A stretch of 64,000 nt of DNA from DATBRC01 sp036560485 (GTDB taxonomy: Bacteria; Pseudomonadota; Gammaproteobacteria; Burkholderiales; Burkholderiaceae_D), in the NCBI GenBank assembly GCA_036560485.1, contig DATBRC010000053.1:124001-188000 (forward strand). The letters run 5' to 3'. The translations under genes and the position numbers were made by a program. The notes beneath the pieces are model-generated. The model was not told where the DNA came from. It worked only from the letters and a program-made list of their open reading frames with translations, and ran no database searches. This document shows positions 53,730-63,655 of this stretch, one piece after another; the stretch's first letter is position 1, and each line of letters starts with the position of its first letter.

Positions 53730-53759
53730 TTGCTTTTTGTTACAGTGGGGTCGTATATT
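53730..53759 (+). promoter_or_regulatory. Possible sigma-70 promoter of the pilGHIJL operon
   Basis: TTGCTT (53730-53735), an 18-bp spacer and TATATT (53754-53759). The -10 is good but the -35 is weak. It lies 24 bp upstream of the pilG ATG. Confidence 0.4.
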
Positions 53760-53783
53760 GAACGAAGTTAACGAGACAACGCC

Positions 53784-54185
53784 ATGACAACAGAACTGGA
53801 TAATGTCAATCTCAAGATTATGGTGATTGACGACAGTAGTACAATTCGGCGGTCCGCAGAGATTTTTTTGGGGCAAGCAGGTTATCAAGTGGTCCTCGCA
53901 GAGGATGGATTCGATGCGCTTGCCAAAATGAATGATCACAAACCCGCGCTGATTTTCTGCGACATTTTGATGCCGAGGTTGGACGGTTATCAGACCTGCG
54001 CACTGATCAAGAAGAGTGCGAAATTTCATGCGACGCCAGTTATCATGCTGTCCTCGAAAGATGGTTTATTTGACAGGGCGCGTGGCGCAATGGTTGGTTC
54101 GGATGCTTATCTCACCAAACCGTTTACCAAAGACAGCCTGCTTAAAACCGTGCGCGAATACACAGCTCAAGCGCTTTCCAAGTAA
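53784..54185 (+). CDS. pilG: PilG, twitching motility response regulator
   Basis: A single receiver domain of the Pil-Chp system, thought to promote pilus extension when phosphorylated by the CheA-like kinase. In 133 residues the acidic pocket is IDDSS (about 15-19), phosphoacceptor Asp60 and the LTKPF lysine. The longer N-terminus (about 10 residues before the first strand) is typical of PilG compared with PilH. First gene of the pilus chemosensory operon. Confidence 0.94.
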   Translation: MTTELDNVNLKIMVIDDSSTIRRSAEIFLGQAGYQVVLAEDGFDALAKMNDHKPALIFCDILMPRLDGYQTCALIKKSAKFHATPVIMLSSKDGLFDRARGAMVGSDAYLTKPFTKDSLLKTVREYTAQALSK

Positions 54186-54209
54186 TTTTTTTGAACTGAA
54201 GGTTTAAAG

Positions 54210-54575
54210 ATGGCCATACAGAAAATTCTAATCGTAGATGACTCTCCTACCGAGCGTTATTTCTTGACCGATATCCTTGTCAAAAACGGTTTTTCCGTTT
54301 CTACTGCCGAAAATGGTGAAGACGCGCTGCTCAAGATCAAGGCTGACAAGCCACAATTGATCTTGATGGACGTTGTCATGCCGGGGCAAAATGGTTTTCA
54401 AATCACGCGTGCCATTTCACGCGATCCTGACACACAGGATGTGCCTATCATCATCTGCACCAGTAAAAATCAGGAAACAGACCGTATCTGGGGTCTGCGC
54501 CAAGGTGCGCGTGACTATATTGTCAAACCAGTGGATCCTAAGGAACTGCTGGCAAAAATTGCTGCGCTTGGATAA
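54210..54575 (+). CDS. pilH: PilH, twitching motility response regulator
   Basis: The second single-domain receiver of the operon, 121 residues, phosphoacceptor Asp54 in LILMDVVMPGQNG. In Pseudomonas PilH opposes PilG, acting in retraction or as a phosphate sink. It is 24 bp after pilG and 9 bp before pilI. Confidence 0.94.
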   Translation: MAIQKILIVDDSPTERYFLTDILVKNGFSVSTAENGEDALLKIKADKPQLILMDVVMPGQNGFQITRAISRDPDTQDVPIIICTSKNQETDRIWGLRQGARDYIVKPVDPKELLAKIAALG

Positions 54576-54584
54576 TTGTCTCTC

Positions 54585-55160
54585 ATGACCCAGCCCACTT
54601 CGGATCTCAAGCCGGAAAGAACGTTCAAAAAGCCGGACGTAGGTGCACGCCGCACACGTTTGCGTGAATTTCAGGCAAACCTGGTTGAGCGAATGCAAGC
54701 TGCGCGCAGTGGTGCGGATACACGCACCAGTCAGCTCGGGGTCATGATTGGTCAAACTCGTTGGTTATTGAATCTGCAGGAAGCGGGTGAAATCGTTTCG
54801 GTAGGGACGATTACGAAGGTTCCATTGACGCAGGATTGGTTTCTGGGACTGACTAATATCCGCGGCAATTTGATCAGTGTGGTCGATCTGGCTCGTTTTC
54901 GTGGGCATGCTCCATCCCAAATCGATAAAGGAAGCCGCATTGTCGCATTTGCCCCTTCACTCTCGTTTAACAGTGGTTTGCTGGTTTCGCGCGTCTTGGG
55001 TCTTCATCACGTTTCAGAAATGAAGCCTCACAAAAATGACATGGGTGAGGCAACACCGTGGGCAGCACAAAGTTATGTCGATAAGGAATCTCAGGTTTGG
55101 ACTGAACTAAACCTTTCGTTGGTTGTGCAAGATCCACAGTTTTTGCATGTTAGTTTATGA
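54585..55160 (+). CDS. pilI: PilI, CheW-type coupling protein
   Basis: Couples the receptor PilJ to the kinase PilL. From the ATG at 54585 it is 191 residues with a CheW domain from about 45 (LGVMIGQTRWLLNLQEAGEI, then LTNIRGNLISVVDLARF). An in-frame TTG immediately after the pilH stop at 54576 is an alternative start. The N-terminal 45 residues are basic and poorly conserved. Confidence 0.92.
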   Translation: MTQPTSDLKPERTFKKPDVGARRTRLREFQANLVERMQAARSGADTRTSQLGVMIGQTRWLLNLQEAGEIVSVGTITKVPLTQDWFLGLTNIRGNLISVVDLARFRGHAPSQIDKGSRIVAFAPSLSFNSGLLVSRVLGLHHVSEMKPHKNDMGEATPWAAQSYVDKESQVWTELNLSLVVQDPQFLHVSL

Positions 55161-55219
55161 GTATGAGCCGCCAAGTTATGTAACTTGGCAGTACCGAAAT
55201 TGGAATTAGGAGACTCAGT

Positions 55220-57508
55220 ATGGCGTTTAAACTACCGTTCTTTTCCAAAGGCAACAAGGAAGAACTTGCTGGGAAAAAGGGGGTGTCCGAGCGCAGTGCC
55301 GGCATGTCCAAAGGGGCAGATAAGGGGCACTCTATGTCCAAGACTATAGGCGGCCATACGGACACAATTAGCCAAGACGCGACGTTCATTGGCGACGTAC
55401 TCCAAAAAAGCGGTGACATTCGCCTGCCCTTGATTGGCAAATTGCCATTGCAAGAGCAGATCCGGATTTTATCGCTTTTGCTCGGTGGTTCATTTATCTT
55501 GGGAATTACATTCGTTCTGTTGAATTCCGCCCATTCAGAGCTAACTTCTACGCGGACGCAGATCGCCGGTAACGCGCTGATGCACTCGCAGCGTATTGGT
55601 AAGGCAACGCCAAACGCGATTCAGGGTAACGTTAAAGCTTTCGATCAGTTGCAGGACAGCCGTAAAAAACTCAATGACGATTTATCGGTCTTGATGCAGG
55701 GCGGAAATTATGAAGGGCATGATATTAGTGCGCCGAATGCCGCCATGACAGAGATTCTTGTCGATACGCAGAAAGCATGGGCGAGTTCCGATAAGGCGGC
55801 GGAGACGGTTATCAAGCTGAAGACTGAGTTGACAGGCTTTGGCGCCACGCTGGAGAAGATGAATGAGTTGTCGCCTACTTTGGGCGAGCTAACCGATCAA
55901 ATCGTAACGTTGAAGTTGCAAAGCGGGGCAACACAAACTGAAATCGCTGCGGCGAACAAGCTATCCGTGTTGAATCAACGGCTCAGTAAGAGTGCCAACG
56001 AGTTTCTTACCTCCGATGGTGTGAATCCGGAAACAGCATTTTTGTTGGGTAAAGATGCGAATACTTTCCGCGACATTATTGAAGGCTTCTTGAATGGTAG
56101 TGAAACATTGCATTTATCTGCATCCAAAGATGCGGACACTCGTCAGACCTTGACCGAATTGCAGAAATCATTTGCAGAATACCTGAAATCAGTGACAGGG
56201 ATTTTGAGTAATTTGCAGAATTTTATTGCTGCAAAACAGGCTGAGCAATTGATCTTTACCGAAAATGAAGCTCTCAAAGGGAAATTAACAGATTTACAGG
56301 CCAAGTACCGTGCTGAACAAGATACGTTTAGCTTGTCGTTCTGGCTGATGGTGGCATGCGCAATTCTTGCTGTGATCGCTGCATTGGGTTTTGCGATTGT
56401 TTTGCTGCAGGACGGTCGTAATCGTACCAAGGAAGCTGATCTACGTCGCCAAGAAGCTGAAGCGCAACGGTTGCAAGCGCAGCAGCACGAAGAAGAAGCC
56501 AAGAACGCAAACGATCAAAACCAGGCAGCTATTTTGCGCTTGATGAACGAATTGCAGGAAGTGGCGGACGGAGACTTGACGGTGCAAGCAACGGTGTCGG
56601 AAGACATTACCGGCGCGATCGCCGACTCGGTTAACTACACGGTGGAAGAGTTGCGCGGTCTGGTAGGTCGTGTGACGAATACGGCGGAGCAAGTTACTTC
56701 GGCGTCCAATACAGCACAAAATATTTCGAACGGATTGCTCGCAGCGTCGCAGAAGCAATCACGCGAAATTCAAGAAACCGGTCAAGCGGTGTTGGATATG
56801 GCGGTGCAAATTACCGACGTGTCCAAATCAGCGAACGAATCGGCAGACGTTGCGCGTCAGTCAGTGACGGCGGCGGAAGAAGGTTCGAAAGCGGTGGAAA
56901 ACGCGATCAAGGGTATGAACGAGATCCGCGAACAAATCCAGGAAACGTCGAAACGAATCAAGCGATTGGGTGAGTCGTCGCAAGAGATTGGTGAAATTAC
57001 CGAGCTGATTTCCGACATTACCGAACAAACCAACGTACTGGCGCTGAACGCTGCAATTCAGGCGGCATCCGCCGGTGAAGCGGGGCGCGGATTCTCGGTG
57101 GTTGCGGAAGAGGTGCAGCGACTGGCGGAACGTTCCGGTGAAGCGACCAAGCAGATTGGTGCGCTGGTTCGTACCATTCAAACAGATACGCACGATGCGG
57201 TCGCCGCTATGGAAAAATCAACGCAGGGTGTGGTCGAGGGAGCGAAACTGTCAGATGCTGCCGGTGCTGCGCTGTCGGATATCCGGCGCGTGTCGAATCT
57301 TTTGGCAGAACTGATTCAGGGTATTTCGGCAGCGACCGAACAGCAGGCAACATCTGCTAACGGCGTCGCGCAGAATATCCAAAATATTTTGTCGGTAACA
57401 GAACAAACACAACAAGGTACCCAACAAACCGCACATTCAATTCGCGAGTTGTCGAGGTTGGCAGAAGAACTCAAGAGTTCAGTATCCCGCTTCCGCGTAT
57501 CTAACTGA
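55220..57508 (+). CDS. pilJ: PilJ, type IV pilus methyl-accepting chemoreceptor
   Basis: Receptor of the pilus chemosensory system, which senses surface contact or pilin in relatives. The 762-residue protein has a cytoplasmic N-terminal extension of about 75 residues, membrane segments near 80-103 and 372-395, a periplasmic PilJ-type sensor region between them, a HAMP domain and an MA signalling domain with its hairpin tip at about 595-635 (EQTNVLALNAAIQAASAGEAG). AGGAG lies seven bases before the ATG. No CheR-like pilK is adjacent, so methylation enzymes must be elsewhere or absent. Confidence 0.95.
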   Translation: MAFKLPFFSKGNKEELAGKKGVSERSAGMSKGADKGHSMSKTIGGHTDTISQDATFIGDVLQKSGDIRLPLIGKLPLQEQIRILSLLLGGSFILGITFVLLNSAHSELTSTRTQIAGNALMHSQRIGKATPNAIQGNVKAFDQLQDSRKKLNDDLSVLMQGGNYEGHDISAPNAAMTEILVDTQKAWASSDKAAETVIKLKTELTGFGATLEKMNELSPTLGELTDQIVTLKLQSGATQTEIAAANKLSVLNQRLSKSANEFLTSDGVNPETAFLLGKDANTFRDIIEGFLNGSETLHLSASKDADTRQTLTELQKSFAEYLKSVTGILSNLQNFIAAKQAEQLIFTENEALKGKLTDLQAKYRAEQDTFSLSFWLMVACAILAVIAALGFAIVLLQDGRNRTKEADLRRQEAEAQRLQAQQHEEEAKNANDQNQAAILRLMNELQEVADGDLTVQATVSEDITGAIADSVNYTVEELRGLVGRVTNTAEQVTSASNTAQNISNGLLAASQKQSREIQETGQAVLDMAVQITDVSKSANESADVARQSVTAAEEGSKAVENAIKGMNEIREQIQETSKRIKRLGESSQEIGEITELISDITEQTNVLALNAAIQAASAGEAGRGFSVVAEEVQRLAERSGEATKQIGALVRTIQTDTHDAVAAMEKSTQGVVEGAKLSDAAGAALSDIRRVSNLLAELIQGISAATEQQATSANGVAQNIQNILSVTEQTQQGTQQTAHSIRELSRLAEELKSSVSRFRVSN

Positions 57509-57602
57509 TAGCACGGTAATTGGCTGCATACGTATTGCGCCAATATTGATGGCGCTTGTATTGATTCGACCAGGAAAGGGTTTTATTTTCCAGGTCGCCG
57601 TT

Positions 57603-57637
57603 CTCACCCTCTACCTCTGGGAGAGGGCCGGGGTGAG
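57603..57637. repeat. REP-like palindromic element between pilJ and pilL
   Basis: CTCACCC (57603-57609) pairs with GGGTGAG (57631-57637), and inside it CCTCT pairs with AGAGG around GGG. This CACCCTC-x-CTCTGGGAGAGGG-x-GGGGTGAGGG form resembles a repeat I recall from intergenic regions of many proteobacteria. It lies in the 226-bp gap inside the operon and may reduce or modulate pilL expression. Confidence 0.75.
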
Positions 57638-57734
57638 GGGATCCGGTTTAAATTGGTTCGTTCCGGATCTTTAGTGATGCATAGTGATGAGCCGCAGTCA
57701 CGGCTTGCCACTTTTTGATCTACGCGAGGTAGTC

Positions 57735-60700
57735 ATGACCACCCCTTCTTCCACCTTGCCGCAAGGTGTCCGGGACAACTTCGATGCCGGGTCACTCTCT
57801 TGGGTGATGGTTGAGATTCGTGAAGCGCTCAATCGTTCAAAATCAGCGCTGATTGACGCCATTCCGCAAGATGATGAAGCGCAATTAACAGGCTTGCGTC
57901 TTGCCAAGACTTATTTACACCAAGCGCATGGCGCTTTGCAGATTGTCGATATTGATGGCGTTGCTATCATTACCGAGACCGTCGAAGACCTTTTGGACCG
58001 CATGGAGTCGGGGCAAATCAAGCTGTCGCAGGAAATTGCACAAACGATAGAGGCTGCTTATCAAGCGCTGGTTGAATATCTGGAGGAATTGCTTACAGGT
58101 GTTCCTCATCAGCCTGTCCGCTTGTTCCCCTATTACAGATCATTGCTGGAAGTGCGCGGCGCGGAAAGAATTCATCCGGCCGATTTGTTTTTCCCGAATT
58201 TGGCGATCCGGCCGCAATTACCTGTAGCGACATCAGAATCGCGCAATGTTGACTATGCCAATTTGCGTCAACGTTATGAGAGAGCACTGCTGCCATTTTT
58301 GAAGCAAACCGATTCAGCACAAGAATTGGCCAATGCAAAAGTCATGAGTGCCATCATTGCCAATGTTGAAGGCGCACAAACCAATCCGCAGTCACGTAGT
58401 TTCTGGTGGGTGTTGCATGTCTTTGCAGATGCAGTCAAAACCGGTCAGGTACGCAATGAGCGCTATGTTAAGCAGCTGTTTGCCCGCATCAATCTGCAAA
58501 TCCGGCGTCTAAGCGAAGGCTCATCCAGTATCGCTGAACGACTATTGCGCGATGCCTTGTTTTTTATTGCCCGCGTAGAGCATCCATCGGACAGCGCATT
58601 GCAAATTCGCAGCGCTTATCAGTTGGATGGCTTGGTTCCGCTTGATTACGATAAAAAACGTTATGGTCAAATAGACGCAAGCGCATTAGCACATGCTAAA
58701 GAGCGGCTCTCAAATGCGAAAAACACGTGGAACCGTATCACCTCGGGCGATGCGACATTAGTCGATGCTTTCAGCGCTGAGATGCAAGGCTTGGCTGGTG
58801 TGGGCGCAAAACTGGGCTCCCCGTCTTTATCCAAATTATTACTTGAATTGAATGGCATCACGCGTCACGCTGCGCCTTCTCAAGGCAATGCAGGACTTGG
58901 ATTGGAGATGGCGACGAGTTTGTTGTTCGTCGAAAATGCATTAAACCATATCAGTCATTTACCGGAGAATTTTTCCGATATGGCCGATGCCTTGTCAGCA
59001 AGGTTGTTGGCGATCGTGTCGGGAGAGACACCGGCTGAATCGGCGCAGTGGCTCGACGATATGTCGCGCGAAGCGCAACAGCGACAAACAATCCTGGTGT
59101 TGGCAGTTGAGATGCAAGCGAGCTTAAGGCAGATTGAAAAAATGCTCGATGAGTATTTCAGAGATCCGACGCAACGTGCGGATCTCACGCAAATCGGACA
59201 AATTCTGCATCAAATCGGTGGCGGCTTATCGATTCTTGATCAGGAAGATGCGATGCGTGCGGTACAGGATACGCAAGCGACAGTGCAGCGTTTTGCCGAA
59301 GCTGCTCCAGACGCGCCAATAGAGCAAGATGAATTCCAGCGCGTCGCGCAAAATGTGGGCGCATTGAGTTTTTTCATTGAAACATTACAACTTCATGCGG
59401 ATGGTGCCAGAAACCGCTTTTCATTTGATGATAAGTCACGCATTTTCCATGCGAAGTTATTAGAAAAAAAAATAGCACATGATGTTGCGCCGCAATATAG
59501 CAAGGTGTTTTCCGCATCGGTAGAAGCGCGAAATACCGATTCATTATCTTTCAATACTGCGGAATCGAAGCTGCCTTCGGTTGAAGATGAGCTTCACGAT
59601 CATCAGCAACATTCAGCCGAATTAGCGATTTCGCTTGCTGCAGAGCCGGACAATCTGTCCTTGCAGGATCAACTCAAGGAATCGCTTGAGCAAGTGCGAT
59701 TGGATGCGACCCTGGTTGACGATCAGGATGCGAATGATCGTGCACAGGCTGCCATCAATCTCTTGGACAAACCGGGATTTGTGGCGTCGCAGGAAAGCAT
59801 GGCGGATATCGTCGCAGCCAACGCCCACACTCCAGCTTCAGCGCCTACGGCAAAAGCCGCGATTGCAGAACCGGTAACGGATGAAGCGATTGATGCCGAA
59901 TTATTGGAGATCTTCCTGTCCGAGGCAGTTGAAGTGTTGGATTGTGTGAAACAGACGCTCCCGCTTTCTCAAAATGAACCACACAATCAAGATCATCTGA
60001 CGACGTTACGCAGATCATTCCATACGCTCAAGGGTAGCGGTCGCATGGTTGGGTTGTTCGCGTTTGGCGAGGCGGCTTGGGGGATCGAACAAGTTCTCAA
60101 TCTTCGGTTGTCCGAGGCAAGCGGTGGCGATGCCAATCTTTATGCTTTATTGGATAAAGCAGTTGAGGTATTAAGTGCTTGGGTCGCCGATTTGCAGGCA
60201 CAAGGGACTTCGGCTTGTACCTCACCGGCACTGGTTGCAGCAGCAGAGCGAGTAAAAGCTGGCCAGGCATTCAGCTATGTTGAAGAAGAAGCGCCTGTGC
60301 CGGCCAACGAAGTATCTGATCTGGCTGATATTGAGGCCGAATCTGAAGCAGGCCAGGATCATGCCGATTTGCTACAAGCAGATGAAGTGAATTTGTCCGA
60401 TGATGAAATGGCCGCGTTCGGTCAGGAACAACATGCTGAAGAAATCGTTGCCGAGCAAACGCAACCTGCACCGGTGGCAGAGGTAATCGATTTCCCGGAA
60501 ATGCGCTCTAGCGTGCAACAAGATGATAATGTCAAGCGTATCGGTGATTTGGAAATCAGTGTCCCATTGCATAACATCTACATGGCAGAGACAGATGAGC
60601 TGATCAGACACTTGGCTTTGGATGTTGCCGAATGGCGTCACGAGCCAGATCGACCCGTCAATATACAAGCGGTACATGCTTCACACTCCTTGTCGGGCAG

Positions 60701-63518
60701 TTCCGCCACCGTGGGATTCATCGCATTGCAGGAAGTTGCGCATGCACTCGAGATGCTGTTGCAGTCTTTGGCGCGCAAACCTGTGAAATTGTCCGAGAGC
60801 GAATTCGATAACCTGGAACATAGCGTCGAACGTTTAAAACTGATGCTGCAAATGTTTGCATTGGGCGAGATGCCGGGTCACGAGCCGGAACTGGTAGGAA
60901 CCCTTGAGCGCATGTTGCAATCCCTCGAATCTCGGGCGAGCGATACAGCGCTTGATTATCATGGTCACGGCAATGCATCCAATCAAGTGCATATTGAAAA
61001 GCCGGTTACAGAACAAAGCATGCAGCCAAAAGTGCCTGCTGTGCCGACTACAACGCAAACTGGAGTGGACGTAGCCTCAGAATTTGCCGAACCAGTCTTC
61101 GCAAATAAAAATGACGCGACAGCAGATCCTGCATTGGTGATCAAGGATGATCTGGATGAGGACCTGTTGCCGGTATTTTTGGAAGAGGGCGGCGACATGC
61201 TGCCTGAGTTGGGGCAGGCACTACGCTCGTGGCAACAAAATACATCCGACGCAACCTACCCACAATCAATTCTGCGCTTGCTGCACACGTTGAAAGGCAG
61301 TGCAAGGATGGCAGGCGCCATGGAATTCGGTCAATTCATGCACGAGCTTGAAACGCGCATGGAACATATCATGCGTCTCGGGCGGCCGACACCGCAGGCA
61401 ATGGATGAGTTGCTGGCCCGTCACGACCATGGACTGCAGCTGTTTGAATATTTGCAGAATCCGGAAAGCAAGAAAGCAGCCCTTGCCTTGGAAAAGGCAA
61501 ATCAAGAACAACAAGCTGCTAATACGGCAGCACCTGCTCAAGAAGGGGTCGTGATACAAGCGTTGATGCCAACCATCAGCTCCAATTTTTCTGGTTCTGT
61601 ATCGGCACCGGCGGCCCAAGCAGCAGCGGCACCGGCAGCCCAAGTGCCTTTGGTGCGTGTACGCGCAGATATTCTCGACCGCTTGGTCAACCAGGCTGGT
61701 GAGGTTTCCATTTCTCGCTCCAAACTCGAGACGGAAGTCGGCACATTACGCAGCTCCCTGTCCGAATTAACGGAGAACGTCGTGCGCTTGCGCGAGCAAT
61801 TGCGTGAAATTGAAATGCAAGCTGAAACGCAAATCACATCGCGGATGGCCCATTCAGGCGACCGTGAATTTGATCCGCTTGAGTTCGACCGCTTTACGCG
61901 CTTGCAAGAAATTACACGCATGATGGCTGAAAGCGTGAACGACGTTGGTTCTGTTCAGCAAAATATTACACGCACGGTTGAAAGCGCGACGAATGACTTG
62001 TATACGCAAGCGCGCCTGACCCGCGACCTGCAGCAGGATTTGATGCGGGTGCGCATGGTGCAGTTCGCCAGCATTTCCGAACGTCTCTACCGCGTCACAC
62101 GCCAAGCATCAAAAGAAGTGGATAAGCGGATCAACCTCGATATTCGCGGTAGTGCAGTTGAAATGGACCGTAGCGTGTTGGAAAAAATGGCTGGCCCGTT
62201 TGAGCACTTGCTGCGCAATGCAATCGTGCATGGCATCGAATCGCGTGAAGGGCGCCGCGCCGCCGGCAAGAGCGAGATCGGTGAATTGCGCGTAGAGATT
62301 CGCCAGGAAGGTAATGAGGTTGTTATCCAATTCTCCGATGATGGGCAAGGTTTGAACTTGAACAGAATTCGTGAGAAGGCCAAGGCAACCGGATTGTTGA
62401 GCGACGATCAGGAAGTAAGCGATGCCGAAGTCACCGATATGATTTTCCATCCGGGATTCTCGACTGCGAGCGAGGTTACAGAGCTGGCAGGACGCGGAAT
62501 CGGTATGGACGTTGTGCGTTCCGAAGCTGCCGCATTGGGTGGCCGTATCGCGATTACTTCAGAGTCTGGCAAAGGCGCCCATTTCACAATTCACTTGCCA
62601 TTGACCTTGGCCGTTACGCAAGTGGTGCTTTTGTCCACAGGCGGCAGGGTCTACGCCGTACCGTCGGTGCTGGTCGAGCAAGTGCAGCAGCTTAAAGTCG
62701 GTCAGCTCACCTCTGCTTATAACGATGGTTCCGTCACGTGGCAAGGACATCGTGTGCCAATGTATTATCTGTCGACCTTGTTGGGTGACAAGGATGCAAC
62801 GGCTGTTGCACAACAATATTCGCCATTAGTTATTTTGAAGAGCGGCAATGATCGCGTGGCAATCCACGTTGACCAGATTCAGGGTAACCGCGAGGTTGTT
62901 ATTAAAAACATCGGGCCGCAATTGGCACGCATGATCGGTATCGCCGGCGCGACCGTGTTGGGTTCGGGCGAGATTGTATTGATTCTGAACCCAGTGCCGT
63001 TGGCGCAACGTGCGATACAAGAAAGCATTCGCGCGCCGCGCATCATCCCTTCGGATGCGCCGAGTGATATGGGTGCTGTGGTTGACATGGTCAGCAGCAA
63101 GCCGGTATCACCCGAACCTGTGCAAGGTCTGCGCACACAGCACATCATCATGGTGGTGGACGATTCGCTTACTGTGCGTCGCGTTACGCAACGTTTGCTG
63201 GCGCGTGAAGGCTATCAGGTTGTGTTGGCAAAAGACGGTGTCGATGCATTGGAGCAACTGCAAGCGATTACACCAGACGTCATGCTGGTCGACATTGAAA
63301 TGCCGCGGATGGATGGATTTGACTTGACGCGTAACGTACGCGGCGATGAACGGACTCGTCACATACCTATCATCATGATTACATCGCGGACAGCTACGAA
63401 ACATCGTAACTATGCAATGGAATTGGGCGTCAATGAATATCTTGGCAAACCTTACCAGGAAGATGATTTGCTCAAATCCATTTCAGGTTTTATCAATAAA
63501 ACGGTCACGGTAAATTGA
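57735..63518 (+). CDS. pilL: PilL/ChpA, hybrid CheA-type histidine kinase with multiple Hpt domains
   Basis: Central kinase of the pilus chemosensory system. From the ATG at 57735 (GAGG five bases upstream) it has 1927 residues. Histidine phosphotransfer-like sites are His65 (QAHGALQIV), His492 (ILHQIGGGLSIL, degenerate), His763 (FHTLKGSGRM), His984 (ASHSLSGSS) and His1184 (LHTLKGSARM). Then come a CheA dimerisation segment, the ATPase domain (HLLRNAIVHG at 1491-1500), a CheW domain and a C-terminal receiver with Asp1853. It is several hundred residues shorter than Pseudomonas ChpA. An upstream in-frame ATG at 57684 is less likely. Confidence 0.94.
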   Translation: MTTPSSTLPQGVRDNFDAGSLSWVMVEIREALNRSKSALIDAIPQDDEAQLTGLRLAKTYLHQAHGALQIVDIDGVAIITETVEDLLDRMESGQIKLSQEIAQTIEAAYQALVEYLEELLTGVPHQPVRLFPYYRSLLEVRGAERIHPADLFFPNLAIRPQLPVATSESRNVDYANLRQRYERALLPFLKQTDSAQELANAKVMSAIIANVEGAQTNPQSRSFWWVLHVFADAVKTGQVRNERYVKQLFARINLQIRRLSEGSSSIAERLLRDALFFIARVEHPSDSALQIRSAYQLDGLVPLDYDKKRYGQIDASALAHAKERLSNAKNTWNRITSGDATLVDAFSAEMQGLAGVGAKLGSPSLSKLLLELNGITRHAAPSQGNAGLGLEMATSLLFVENALNHISHLPENFSDMADALSARLLAIVSGETPAESAQWLDDMSREAQQRQTILVLAVEMQASLRQIEKMLDEYFRDPTQRADLTQIGQILHQIGGGLSILDQEDAMRAVQDTQATVQRFAEAAPDAPIEQDEFQRVAQNVGALSFFIETLQLHADGARNRFSFDDKSRIFHAKLLEKKIAHDVAPQYSKVFSASVEARNTDSLSFNTAESKLPSVEDELHDHQQHSAELAISLAAEPDNLSLQDQLKESLEQVRLDATLVDDQDANDRAQAAINLLDKPGFVASQESMADIVAANAHTPASAPTAKAAIAEPVTDEAIDAELLEIFLSEAVEVLDCVKQTLPLSQNEPHNQDHLTTLRRSFHTLKGSGRMVGLFAFGEAAWGIEQVLNLRLSEASGGDANLYALLDKAVEVLSAWVADLQAQGTSACTSPALVAAAERVKAGQAFSYVEEEAPVPANEVSDLADIEAESEAGQDHADLLQADEVNLSDDEMAAFGQEQHAEEIVAEQTQPAPVAEVIDFPEMRSSVQQDDNVKRIGDLEISVPLHNIYMAETDELIRHLALDVAEWRHEPDRPVNIQAVHASHSLSGSSATVGFIALQEVAHALEMLLQSLARKPVKLSESEFDNLEHSVERLKLMLQMFALGEMPGHEPELVGTLERMLQSLESRASDTALDYHGHGNASNQVHIEKPVTEQSMQPKVPAVPTTTQTGVDVASEFAEPVFANKNDATADPALVIKDDLDEDLLPVFLEEGGDMLPELGQALRSWQQNTSDATYPQSILRLLHTLKGSARMAGAMEFGQFMHELETRMEHIMRLGRPTPQAMDELLARHDHGLQLFEYLQNPESKKAALALEKANQEQQAANTAAPAQEGVVIQALMPTISSNFSGSVSAPAAQAAAAPAAQVPLVRVRADILDRLVNQAGEVSISRSKLETEVGTLRSSLSELTENVVRLREQLREIEMQAETQITSRMAHSGDREFDPLEFDRFTRLQEITRMMAESVNDVGSVQQNITRTVESATNDLYTQARLTRDLQQDLMRVRMVQFASISERLYRVTRQASKEVDKRINLDIRGSAVEMDRSVLEKMAGPFEHLLRNAIVHGIESREGRRAAGKSEIGELRVEIRQEGNEVVIQFSDDGQGLNLNRIREKAKATGLLSDDQEVSDAEVTDMIFHPGFSTASEVTELAGRGIGMDVVRSEAAALGGRIAITSESGKGAHFTIHLPLTLAVTQVVLLSTGGRVYAVPSVLVEQVQQLKVGQLTSAYNDGSVTWQGHRVPMYYLSTLLGDKDATAVAQQYSPLVILKSGNDRVAIHVDQIQGNREVVIKNIGPQLARMIGIAGATVLGSGEIVLILNPVPLAQRAIQESIRAPRIIPSDAPSDMGAVVDMVSSKPVSPEPVQGLRTQHIIMVVDDSLTVRRVTQRLLAREGYQVVLAKDGVDALEQLQAITPDVMLVDIEMPRMDGFDLTRNVRGDERTRHIPIIMITSRTATKHRNYAMELGVNEYLGKPYQEDDLLKSISGFINKTVTVN

Positions 63519-63540
63519 TTAAATTACTTGGCTTGAAACA

Positions 63541-63573
63541 AAAATCCGCCTGTAGTCTAGGCGGATTTTTTTT
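63541..63573 (+). terminator. Intrinsic terminator after pilL
   Basis: AAAATCCGCC (63541-63550) pairs perfectly with GGCGGATTTT (63560-63569) and is followed by a run of eight Ts. It ends the pilGHIJL operon. Confidence 0.9.
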
Positions 63574-63655
63574 GAAGGGATTACGATATTTTGTCATTTA
63601 GTTGGCAAGAAGGAATGACATAACACTTTAACGTAAAACTGCTAAAATGCGCATT

